Shown here piece after piece: positions 14,260 to 21,293 of a stretch of DNA of 25,122 bases. The stretch lies in assembly GCA_934668295.1 (NCBI GenBank), contig CAKUND010000007.1, positions 1-25,122 on the forward strand, read 5' to 3'. The position numbers were made by a program, and so were the translations under genes. Within the stretch, counting starts at the first letter, position 1; each line of letters starts with the position of its first letter. The notes beneath the pieces were generated by a model. That model saw nothing but the letters and a program-made list of their open reading frames with translations. It was not told the DNA's origin and did no database searches. The DNA is from an uncultured Oscillospiraceae bacterium (GTDB taxonomy: Bacteria; Bacillota; Clostridia; Oscillospirales; Oscillospiraceae).

Positions 14260-15486
14260 ATGCTGAAAGAAGTTTTGACCATTTCGGTGCATGCGCCGCG
14301 CATCCTGTTCCTGACGAAAAAGCAGCGTACAAGCGTACTGTGTGTGATTCTGGCTTTGCTGCTCGTTGTGTCCGCGACTGGCTGCTCGTTTGCGGAGCTG
14401 ACGCGGCAGAAAGCAGAAGAAACCACATTGCCGGAGAAGCCGGAAAAAGGCATATCGGAAACCGCGCCTGCGCCGGAGCAGGCGCAGAAGGACGGTTTCC
14501 TGCGCGATGCGGTGCTGCGCACAAAGTTTACGCCGGATGCTGCACAGGTGCCGGACGATGAGATCGTCGGCTTTTTCCGCGCCGCCGAAGGTGCGCTTGC
14601 GGATAAGCAGGGGCTGGAGTTTGTGACGCTGGATGGGTTTTCGCCGGAAAATTTCTTTCTGCTGTTTCTGGCGTGGACCAATGAGGATACGCTGCGCAGC
14701 TGTCAGAATCCTGCTGATAAGCTGTTTTACTTCTCAGAAGCAGCCGTTTGCCGGACGCTGGACTGCTATTTCAAAGACTATCGCTTCGACATCACGCGCT
14801 GTGAAGGCTATGACGCGCAAAGCGGTATGGTCGTTGTCCCAACAGTCTCTGTTGATGGCGGCGCTCTGGATATGCGTTTTTATGGGAAGAAGCAGAATGG
14901 CGACATGATAACATATGCCGTCGATTTTTACACTGCGGAGGGCAATGGAGCATCCGAGCGGCTTTCTCACCGGAAAGAATATACACTCCAATGCTATGAC
15001 GGCGGATTCTATCTTCTGAGTGCCAATGGTGTAAACACGCCTGATCGGATCGGAGAAATTGGCGGCATTTGCCTCTGGGACGCATGGGACATGCTGCCGA
15101 AGACGCTGACAGAGGGGTTCACAGACCTTGGCGTCGTTGGCGTTTCGCGAGAGAACTATGACGTGGTCATGTACGGCCGCGACGGCCTGTATGTCCATGT
15201 GCTCCGTTTACAGGAGGGCAAGGAGGACACGGAGCGGGGACTTGGTGACAGAGTGTGCGGTATCTATACGACATCCCCGGATTATCCGACACAGCGCGGC
15301 CTGCGCGTTGGCGATCCGGAGTCCCGGGCGATAGAGCTTTACGGTGAAGATTACCTGTGGTACACCTTTGGATACGAGCAGCAGGACGGCGTGATCTCCC
15401 GTATGGGCTTCTTCTCCTATTACGATGCGGGAGGCCCCGGCGAAGCGTTTACGGTACGCCCGGCAGATTATCAGCCGGGAAATTGA
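14260..15486 (+). CDS. BlaR1-derived lipoprotein lacking the M56 protease domain (stub 1)
   Basis: The protein has 408 residues from the ATG at 14260 (GGGGGA before it), 11 bases after the BlaI gene. Residues 1-9 (MLKEVLTIS) match the N-terminus of the M56 protein at 17803 (MLREVLTVS). Residues 14-36 are identical to residues 276-298 of that protein, i.e. the linker and last hydrophobic segment, ending in the lipobox VSATGC with Cys42. About 266 residues including the HExxH protease core are missing. The extracellular part (about 50-408) is acidic, with a late GLRVGDPESRAIELYG motif like the LGD-type repeats of BLIP/SmpA-like domains; its family is otherwise not recognised. Probably a membrane-anchored receptor or decoy; function unknown. 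Confidence 0.85.
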   Translation: MLKEVLTISVHAPRILFLTKKQRTSVLCVILALLLVVSATGCSFAELTRQKAEETTLPEKPEKGISETAPAPEQAQKDGFLRDAVLRTKFTPDAAQVPDDEIVGFFRAAEGALADKQGLEFVTLDGFSPENFFLLFLAWTNEDTLRSCQNPADKLFYFSEAAVCRTLDCYFKDYRFDITRCEGYDAQSGMVVVPTVSVDGGALDMRFYGKKQNGDMITYAVDFYTAEGNGASERLSHRKEYTLQCYDGGFYLLSANGVNTPDRIGEIGGICLWDAWDMLPKTLTEGFTDLGVVGVSRENYDVVMYGRDGLYVHVLRLQEGKEDTERGLGDRVCGIYTTSPDYPTQRGLRVGDPESRAIELYGEDYLWYTFGYEQQDGVISRMGFFSYYDAGGPGEAFTVRPADYQPGN

Positions 15487-15501
15487 CGGAAAGGAGCTGC
15501 C

Positions 15502-16716
15502 ATGATACGAAAAGCATTGACGATTTCGGCGATGATTCTGGCCGTGCTGTTGGTCGTGTCTGCGGCCGGGTGCTCAATCACGGAACCGGCGCAGCAGAAA
15601 GCAGAGCCAATTACAGTGCCTGAAGACACGGAAGACGCACATCAGGACGCATTGAAGGACGAGTTGAGCCCCGCAGCGCCGCTGACGCAGGAGCTGCCCG
15701 CCGCGCAGGAGCAATTGGGCTTTGCCGGCGCAAACATCGGGCAGGGCGGGCTGATGGCCGGGGACGGCGAATGGGTCTATTTCCGCAGCGAATCTGACTG
15801 GGGCCTTTACCGGGCGCGCACGGACGGCAGCGAGCAGACGCAGCTGCTGCCGCCGGAGGACTATGCGCCCAGCAGCATCAATGTGCTGGGTGGCTGGGTC
15901 TATTTTTCAAACTTCCGGGATGGGTTTTCTCTCTGGCGTGTGCGCACGGATGGAAGTGAAGCGGAAAAGCTCGTGGATGGTTATTGCCATACGTTCCTTG
16001 TAACGGAAAGCGGTATTTATTATGACTGCCGCGATGAGAACAACGTCATGCGAACCTTTCATGCAGAACTGGATGGCAGCGCACAAACGCTTCTGTACGA
16101 GAGCTGTGCGCCGACCACGTACTATGAGGGTAAGCTGTATCTGTATGATTTCAGAAGCGGAACGCTGTATGCATACAATACCGAAGCAAACGAGCGCGAG
16201 ATCCTGTTTGAAGGCAAATACGATGCGGCATTTTTCAGCGCAGACGACACAGGCATATATTTCTGGGACGATATGTGCGATTACTGCCATCTTGACCCCG
16301 AAACGAAGGAGATCACTGTCCTGCATCAGGGCCCCATCGGCGATTATTTCAATTACTATGACGGCACGGTCTATTATGTTGCCTATGGCGGCGAGAATTA
16401 CGACTATGATTGCTGCTACGCGATGGACGTGGAGACAGGCGAGCAGAAAGCGATCCTCTCGCTGTCGCCGGAGATGTATGACGCATTCGGTGATCCCATC
16501 GGCATCACGCAGGTCGACTACCGCGACGGAAATTATGACGCAGACAGCATCCCGACGAACGAGGAAGGCTGGCCGATGGCGCTTAACGAACTTGTCGACG
16601 GTCTGTTTGTTGTGAACGGACAGGTCTTTGCGCGCGGACGGCTGGCGCGGACAGGTATGGCGGAGACATGGATCCTCTGCGATGGCGAAAACGGAATCGT
16701 GTGGACGGAGGGCTAA
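15502..16716 (+). CDS. BlaR1-derived lipoprotein with DUF5050-like beta-propeller (stub 2)
   Basis: The protein has 404 residues, with AAGGAG just before the ATG. The first 24 residues form a compact lipoprotein signal, MIRKALTISAMILAVLL then VVSAAGC (Cys24). Residues 1-18 match the first membrane segment of the M56 protein at 17803 and the rest matches its last segment (SAAGCSI), so about 280 residues with the whole protease are absent. From about residue 75 the protein is a beta-propeller of the DUF5050 type, with repeats such as GEWVYFRSESDWGLYRARTD, then GGWVYFSNFRDGFSLWRVRT and SGIYYD. Propellers of this type are usually surface-exposed binding or sensing modules. Ligand unknown. Confidence 0.87.
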   Translation: MIRKALTISAMILAVLLVVSAAGCSITEPAQQKAEPITVPEDTEDAHQDALKDELSPAAPLTQELPAAQEQLGFAGANIGQGGLMAGDGEWVYFRSESDWGLYRARTDGSEQTQLLPPEDYAPSSINVLGGWVYFSNFRDGFSLWRVRTDGSEAEKLVDGYCHTFLVTESGIYYDCRDENNVMRTFHAELDGSAQTLLYESCAPTTYYEGKLYLYDFRSGTLYAYNTEANEREILFEGKYDAAFFSADDTGIYFWDDMCDYCHLDPETKEITVLHQGPIGDYFNYYDGTVYYVAYGGENYDYDCCYAMDVETGEQKAILSLSPEMYDAFGDPIGITQVDYRDGNYDADSIPTNEEGWPMALNELVDGLFVVNGQVFARGRLARTGMAETWILCDGENGIVWTEG

Positions 16717-16718
16717 CG

Positions 16719-17774
16719 ATGACAAAGGAGATTTTGACGCTCACAGGCTTGATCGTGGCCGTCTTTCTGGTACGGATGGTGTTCAAAAATCGCGTATCGA
16801 AGCGGCTGGTCTTTTGTCTATGGCTGGCTGTGCTGCTGGTCGTATCTGCGGCCGGGTGCTCGTCCGTGGAGCTGACGCAACAGAAATCGAGCGAGATCAC
16901 GCTGCCGGAGGAGACGGAGGAAGCGCCGGGTATTGACCAGAGTGATGCAGAATATGACGATGTAAAGACCTGGAGCTGGGCGCCGTATGAGACGCTCTAT
17001 CGGACGGATGGCACCCGCATGGGTCTGGTGCGGGATGCCGATGGGACGCGGCACATCGGTGAAGTCCCAGACACAAAGGTCTGGATCCGGCTGCAGGACG
17101 GCACGCTTCTTTCTGACGAGCCGTTTGACACCTGCATCGACTATATGGGCGAGCCGGAGGGCGAGGTCTACTGCATCCGAAACGGCACCGGCTATCGCTA
17201 TACCGTCAGCGCCGGGGACGGAAGCTTCCGGCTGAGCGAGGTGGACGAGCCGAAGACGTTGGACGAAGACCAGTTCGGCTATTGCCTGCGCGTTACCCGC
17301 TGGGACAGCCGCGAGCCATGCTATGGCATTGTGACCGCGGACGGAACCGAGGTGATCGCGCCGGTCTATGAGCGCGTGGAGATTCCCTTCGCAGATCGCT
17401 TCCTGCTCTATGAGGGCGGCGCGTCGCAGGGGCCGGTCATGGGCCGGTGCAGGCTGACGGACGAGAACGGAAACACGCTTTGTACGCGCTTCCATTGGAT
17501 CGACTACAGCGTATTTGACGACGGGTACATCGGGATCGCGGTATGCTATGGCGAGCGCGCGGCGTATCCGTGCTATGACGAGGACGGCCAGCCGATGCCG
17601 GAGGGGTATTGGCTCGTAGACCGGGACGGAGCGCTTTGCAGCGAACGCTTCGCGAAGCTCTCCTTCGGTGACGGCGATGAGACGCACGCGGCGTCAGAAG
17701 ACGATGTCCTGCGCGTCCTGCGCGAAGACGGAACGGAAGAACTGCTGCCGGTCGCAGAGCTGCTGCTTCCGTAG
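16719..17774 (+). CDS. BlaR1-derived membrane lipoprotein with WG-like repeats (stub 3)
   Basis: The protein has 351 residues. The start at 16719 is two bases after the previous stop, with GGAGGG inside the previous gene. Residues 1-40 match the first two membrane segments and the loop FKNRVxKR of the M56 protein at 17803, then the sequence jumps to its last segment: VVSAAGCSSVEL (Cys47), followed by TQQKSSEITLPEE, which is nearly the same as in the full protein. About 257 residues are missing, including HExxH. The exported part contains WG-repeat-like units (YGIVTADGTEVIAPVYERVE and GYWLVDRDGALCSERFAKLS). If Cys47 is lipidated, the first membrane segment is removed with the signal; otherwise the protein spans the membrane twice. 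Confidence 0.85.
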   Translation: MTKEILTLTGLIVAVFLVRMVFKNRVSKRLVFCLWLAVLLVVSAAGCSSVELTQQKSSEITLPEETEEAPGIDQSDAEYDDVKTWSWAPYETLYRTDGTRMGLVRDADGTRHIGEVPDTKVWIRLQDGTLLSDEPFDTCIDYMGEPEGEVYCIRNGTGYRYTVSAGDGSFRLSEVDEPKTLDEDQFGYCLRVTRWDSREPCYGIVTADGTEVIAPVYERVEIPFADRFLLYEGGASQGPVMGRCRLTDENGNTLCTRFHWIDYSVFDDGYIGIAVCYGERAAYPCYDEDGQPMPEGYWLVDRDGALCSERFAKLSFGDGDETHAASEDDVLRVLREDGTEELLPVAELLLP

Positions 17775-17802
17775 CTTAGATGGAAAGACAGGAGGAGTTC
17801 TT

Positions 17803-20142
17803 ATGCTGAGAGAAGTATTGACCGTTTCAGCGCTGATTCCGGCTGTGCTGCTGGTGCGGGCCGTGTTCAAAAACCGCGTACCAAAGCGGATGGTCTATGC
17901 GCTCTGGCTCGTTGTGCTTTTGAAGCTATGTTTGCCAGGGACGCTGGTTTCGCTGCCGGTGCTTCCGGCGGAGGAAGTTTCCGCGCCGGCGCAGAGCGCA
18001 GAGCGGCCCGTGCAGACTGCACCGGTGATTCAGCGACCCGCACAAACCGTGACGAAACCGCAAACACCTGCGCAGCAACCGGTTTCCCCGGTACAAGAAA
18101 CTGCGAAACCGGCTGCAAAGCCGTTGACGACGGCACAGATTCTTCAAATTGCCTGGTTCAGCGGCAGCGCATTGCTCGGACTCTGGCTGTTCGGCGCGTG
18201 GGCGATGTTTACGATTCGGCTCCGCAAAAGCCGGAAATTCCTTGGAAAACGGGGAAAGGCAAACATTTACGTCTCAAAACGCATCAAATCGCCGTGTTTA
18301 GCCGGACTGATTCCGGCGGTCTATCTGACAGAGGACGTGCTGCAAGCGGACGAGGCGGAATTGATCCTGCGTCATGAGCTGACGCATTTGCGGCATCTGG
18401 ATTTTCTGTGGTCGCTTTGCCGCACAGCGGCCGTGACCGTCTACTGGTGGAATCCGTTCATCTGGCTTGCTGCGATTTGCTCTAAGCGCGACGCGGAGCT
18501 GGCGTGCGATGAGGCGGTCTCCGCCGGGCTCTCGGACGCGCAGCGCCTTGCCTACGCGCGGGCAATTCTGGCGCAGGCTCCGCGCAAGGCGGCGGCCCTG
18601 AGCCTCGCCGGGCCTCCGGTCAGGGAGCGGATTCTGTTCCTGACGAAAAAGCAGCGCACGAGCGTTCTGTGCGTCATTCTGGCGCTGCTGCTGGTCATGT
18701 CCGCTGCCGGGTGCTCAATTACGGAGCTGACGCGGCAGAAATCGGGAAAAATCACGCTGCCGGAGGAAAACGCTCCGTTCACGGCGGAACCAGCGGATAC
18801 ACCGGCCCCCGCGGATACGCTGATCGGGCAGGAGGAACCGGCGGATATGCCGGTCGAGCCGGAAGCGCCGGTGCAGGAGCCGCCGCAGCTAGTCAACGAC
18901 GGAAGCTATGACACGTCGCAGCCCCTGCAGGACTGGGAGCTGGCGCGCACCAACGGTGTGCAGACCGGCATGACGCAGGCGCAGGTCGAAGCGATCACGG
19001 GGCCGCTCACCGAGAACGAAAACGGCGTCTTAATGGACAGCCAGAACATCTCCTATGACTTCTGGGATCGCAGCGAAAGCGAAAGCGAACCAAAGCTGAC
19101 CGAAATGATCTGGATCGCCAATGTGGAAAACGACGAGCTTGTCTATACGACCTCGCAGGATGCGCCCGCCTTCCGCGGCATCTGCCTCGGCGATACGATC
19201 GACGAAGTATTCGATCAATTCCCATGTACCGACCGCGAGCTCAAAAGATGGCAGACACAGTATGTCTACGGCTACGAGGGCGCGGACAATTACGCAGCCC
19301 TGCATTTCATCGCTGACAGCTTCTACACGCTTGATTTCTATATTCACGGCCAGCGGCGCGTGTCCATCGACTTTTCCCGTGTCCAGCAGCGCGTGTTCCA
19401 GATCCAAATTTATGGCGAAACGTACTGGCAGGATATGAATCAGGCCGGAGAAGTGATGGCCGCCCGGGCGCAAACCATGACGCTGACCGTTTCGTCCGGC
19501 GAGAAATACACGCTGTCCGACGCGGATACGGCAGCCGTGGAGGAGATCTACTCCGACGATTCCATGAGACCCGGCGGATGGGAGTCCGTATGCGTGTATC
19601 AGTTTGACATCCGGAATTGCAGCTACCGGCTGGATGAAACGTTTGAGCTTGCGGAGACGATCGTACGGATCGATGCCGATCACTATGAATATTACATGAA
19701 GCGTCTCACAAGAGACGAATCAGAGACTATGAGAACGCTCATCGACCGGTATCGGCCAAACGCGCTTCAGCCCGTCCGCCTGCGGAGCGTGACCGCAGAT
19801 TCTGTCACAGCCGAGCACATTATCCTGCTCAATTCGTACCTTGCAGAAGATCTGCAGACGCTCAACGATTTGTACATCCCACCGGAGGACTACCAATACG
19901 GATATTATTATCGAAGAATCTCCGACAAAACTTATACCTATACGGTCGACCCGGACGCGCCTGTCACGATCTATGATATCTCACAGGTCTATGGTGCGGG
20001 CGAAGACCGGCTGTATACGTTCAAAACATGGAAGGACTTTGTCGCCGCCGTGCAGGAAAACGAAGGGCTGCTCGTCCAGCCGTATACGCTTACTTTGAAA
20101 AACGGCGTCGTGGTAAAAATCGAGGAAAAATTCTATAACTGA
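17803..20142 (+). CDS. BlaR1-like M56-family membrane metalloprotease with exported sensor
   Basis: The protein has 779 residues from the ATG at 17803, with GGAGGAG 5 bases upstream. Membrane segments lie at about 5-20, 29-45, 110-130 and 283-300. A Pro/Gln-rich loop occupies about 55-105. The protease core has the M56 motif SPCLAGLIPAVYLTE, the zinc site HELTH (191-195), and YWWNPFIWLA followed by RDAELACDEA with the third ligand Glu. After the last segment comes SAAGC (Cys304). The exported part (305-779) has two motifs of BLIP/SmpA-like type (GVQTGMTQAQVEAITGP and GICLGDTIDEVFDQFP) and no penicillin-binding SxxK/KTG set, so a beta-lactam signal is not supported. It should cleave the operon's BlaI protein upon sensing. 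It is the last gene before a strong terminator. Confidence 0.9.
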   Translation: MLREVLTVSALIPAVLLVRAVFKNRVPKRMVYALWLVVLLKLCLPGTLVSLPVLPAEEVSAPAQSAERPVQTAPVIQRPAQTVTKPQTPAQQPVSPVQETAKPAAKPLTTAQILQIAWFSGSALLGLWLFGAWAMFTIRLRKSRKFLGKRGKANIYVSKRIKSPCLAGLIPAVYLTEDVLQADEAELILRHELTHLRHLDFLWSLCRTAAVTVYWWNPFIWLAAICSKRDAELACDEAVSAGLSDAQRLAYARAILAQAPRKAAALSLAGPPVRERILFLTKKQRTSVLCVILALLLVMSAAGCSITELTRQKSGKITLPEENAPFTAEPADTPAPADTLIGQEEPADMPVEPEAPVQEPPQLVNDGSYDTSQPLQDWELARTNGVQTGMTQAQVEAITGPLTENENGVLMDSQNISYDFWDRSESESEPKLTEMIWIANVENDELVYTTSQDAPAFRGICLGDTIDEVFDQFPCTDRELKRWQTQYVYGYEGADNYAALHFIADSFYTLDFYIHGQRRVSIDFSRVQQRVFQIQIYGETYWQDMNQAGEVMAARAQTMTLTVSSGEKYTLSDADTAAVEEIYSDDSMRPGGWESVCVYQFDIRNCSYRLDETFELAETIVRIDADHYEYYMKRLTRDESETMRTLIDRYRPNALQPVRLRSVTADSVTAEHIILLNSYLAEDLQTLNDLYIPPEDYQYGYYYRRISDKTYTYTVDPDAPVTIYDISQVYGAGEDRLYTFKTWKDFVAAVQENEGLLVQPYTLTLKNGVVVKIEEKFYN

Positions 20143-20156
20143 GTGCCGGCACGCAT

Positions 20157-20202
20157 AAACGCCGCCCCTTGTCATGCCTTGCATGGTAAGGGGCGGCGTT
20201 TT
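20157..20202 (+). terminator. Rho-independent terminator of the first BlaI operon
   Basis: AAACGCCGCCCCTT (20157-20170) pairs perfectly with AAGGGGCGGCGTTT (20188-20201); a second small stem CATGC/GCATG lies in the loop. It ends in TTTT and starts 15 bases past the M56 stop codon. Confidence 0.92.
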
Positions 20203-20216
20203 CGAAAAAAATGTTT

Positions 20217-20237
20217 GTAGGGGCAGATCCCCCCTAC
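20217..20237. repeat. GTAGGGGC-type palindromic repeat, short copy
   Basis: GTAGGGGCAGATCCCCCCTAC is an imperfect palindrome beginning with the same GTAGGGGC as the elements at 23530-23955. It lies between the operon terminator and the convergent GNAT gene. Confidence 0.6.
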
Positions 20238-20259
20238 CAGCTTCCCATTTGGCTGCAAG

Positions 20260-20751
20260 TTAAAGAAGGTGATAGTACGGGCAGATGTCCTCGTAACGGC
20301 CGTCTTTCATGCGGAAGCCGCCGGGGATGAGGCCGAGGGGCTGGAAGCTGAAGCGCTCGTACAGATGCCGCGCGTGGGTGTTGCTGGCGACAACGGCGTT
20401 GAACTGCAGGATGCGGAAGCCGTGCGCCCGGCCCTGTTTGAGGCAGTCGGACACCAGCTTTTCGCCGATGTGCAGACCGCGCGCCGCGCGCTCGACGGCG
20501 TAGCTGGCGTTGCAGATGTGGCCGCAGCGGCCGACATTATTGGGGTGCAGGATATAAAGGCCGTAAATACGGCCGGTCTGCCGGTCTTCGGCGGCGGCGG
20601 TATAGGTCTGCTCTGCGAAAAAGGCCGCGCCGGACGCCGCGTCCAGCAGCTCCTCCTGCGGGAAGGCGACGCCGTCCTCCACGACCTCATTCCAGATACG
20701 GATCAGCTCCGGAAGGTCGCGCTCGGTATAGGCTCTGACCTGGATCTCCAT
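20260..20751 (-). CDS. GNAT-family N-acetyltransferase
   Basis: The protein has 163 residues from ATG 20751 (MEIQVRAYTERDLPELIRIW); a GTG three codons upstream (20760) is an alternative start, and neither has a strong ribosome site. The GNAT fold is clear: the N-terminal RAYTERDLPEL, the central strand GHICNASYAVERAARGLHIG with the acetyl-CoA pyrophosphate loop (ARGLHIG), and the end ASNTHARHLYERFSFQPLG, typical of acetyltransferases of the phosphinothricin/amino-acid type. The final segment GGFRMKDGRYEDICPYYHLL is common in small-molecule N-acetyltransferases. It stands alone on the minus strand between the two BlaI systems. The substrate is unknown. Confidence 0.88.
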   Translation of the reverse strand: MEIQVRAYTERDLPELIRIWNEVVEDGVAFPQEELLDAASGAAFFAEQTYTAAAEDRQTGRIYGLYILHPNNVGRCGHICNASYAVERAARGLHIGEKLVSDCLKQGRAHGFRILQFNAVVASNTHARHLYERFSFQPLGLIPGGFRMKDGRYEDICPYYHLL

Positions 20752-20840
20752 AGAAAACACGCTTTCTGCCGTTTGGACGGCTTTTTGATGGCGCAGTTAT
20801 ACCACCGGCGGCAGGGTTTGTCAAGTCGCGCGGTTTGTTG

Positions 20841-20869
20841 TTGACAAGTATAAACAGTTGTGCTATCCT
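20841..20869 (+). promoter_or_regulatory. Promoter of the second BlaI operon
   Basis: TTGACA (20841-20846) and TATCCT (20864-20869) are 17 bases apart, with TGC just before the -10 as an extended element. The layout matches that of the promoter at 13805: TTGACAAG start, extended -10 and downstream palindrome. Confidence 0.75.
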
Positions 20870-20873
20870 TAGA

Positions 20874-20885
20874 TTACAAACGTAA
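20874..20885. promoter_or_regulatory. Candidate BlaI operator, second system
   Basis: TTACAAACGTAA (TTAC - four bases - GTAA) resembles the known BlaI/MecI site pattern TTACATATGTAA and lies between the -10 box and the ribosome site of the BlaI gene, where binding would block transcription. Confidence 0.6.
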
Positions 20886-20903
20886 CCATAGGAGGCAGCA
20901 CAC

Positions 20904-21293
20904 ATGGAAAAAAAGCTTGATCTGACAGACGCGGAGTGGTCTGTGATGGAGCAGCTCTGGACCGCGCCCGGCAGCACGGGGCGGGCGCTGACGGCGGCGC
21001 TGGAGCAGAAAACCGGCTGGTCGCGCAGCACGACGCTGACGCTTCTGCGGCGGCTGGCAGAAAAGGGCGCGGTGCGCTATGAGGAGTCCGGCAGCGTCCG
21101 CACCTTTTTCCCTAATATCACCCGCGAGCGTGCCGCCGTGCGGCAGACGCGCGATCTGCTGGGGCGGGTCTATCACGGAAGTCTGAGCATGCTCGTCAGC
21201 GCCATGACGCGGGAGGAGGCGCTTCCGCAGGAGGAGATCGACGAATTGTATGCGCTTTTGAACGAAATGGAGGCGAAAAAACGGCGTGACTGA
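20904..21293 (+). CDS. BlaI/MecI-family transcriptional repressor (second system)
   Basis: The protein has 129 residues. The winged helix begins LDLTDAEWSVMEQLW and continues TGWSRSTTLTLLRRLAEKGAV with the wing ESGSVRTFFP. The dimer region is LLGRVYHGSLSMLVSAMTREEALP; the place of the Asn-Phe cleavage site of staphylococcal repressors is Ala100-Met101 here, so a different cut site is likely. AGGAGG lies 8 bases before the ATG at 20904. The end overlaps the following M56 gene by 8 bases, implying coupled translation. It is clearly a paralogue of the BlaI protein at 13877, but the two have diverged widely. Confidence 0.92.
   Translation: MEKKLDLTDAEWSVMEQLWTAPGSTGRALTAALEQKTGWSRSTTLTLLRRLAEKGAVRYEESGSVRTFFPNITRERAAVRQTRDLLGRVYHGSLSMLVSAMTREEALPQEEIDELYALLNEMEAKKRRD

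Noticed and set aside
14260..17774. The three protease-less genes as decaying pseudogenes
   Set aside because: All have intact frames of 351-408 codons, proper ribosome sites, in-frame junctions and well-preserved exported domains, which is unlikely for decay products.
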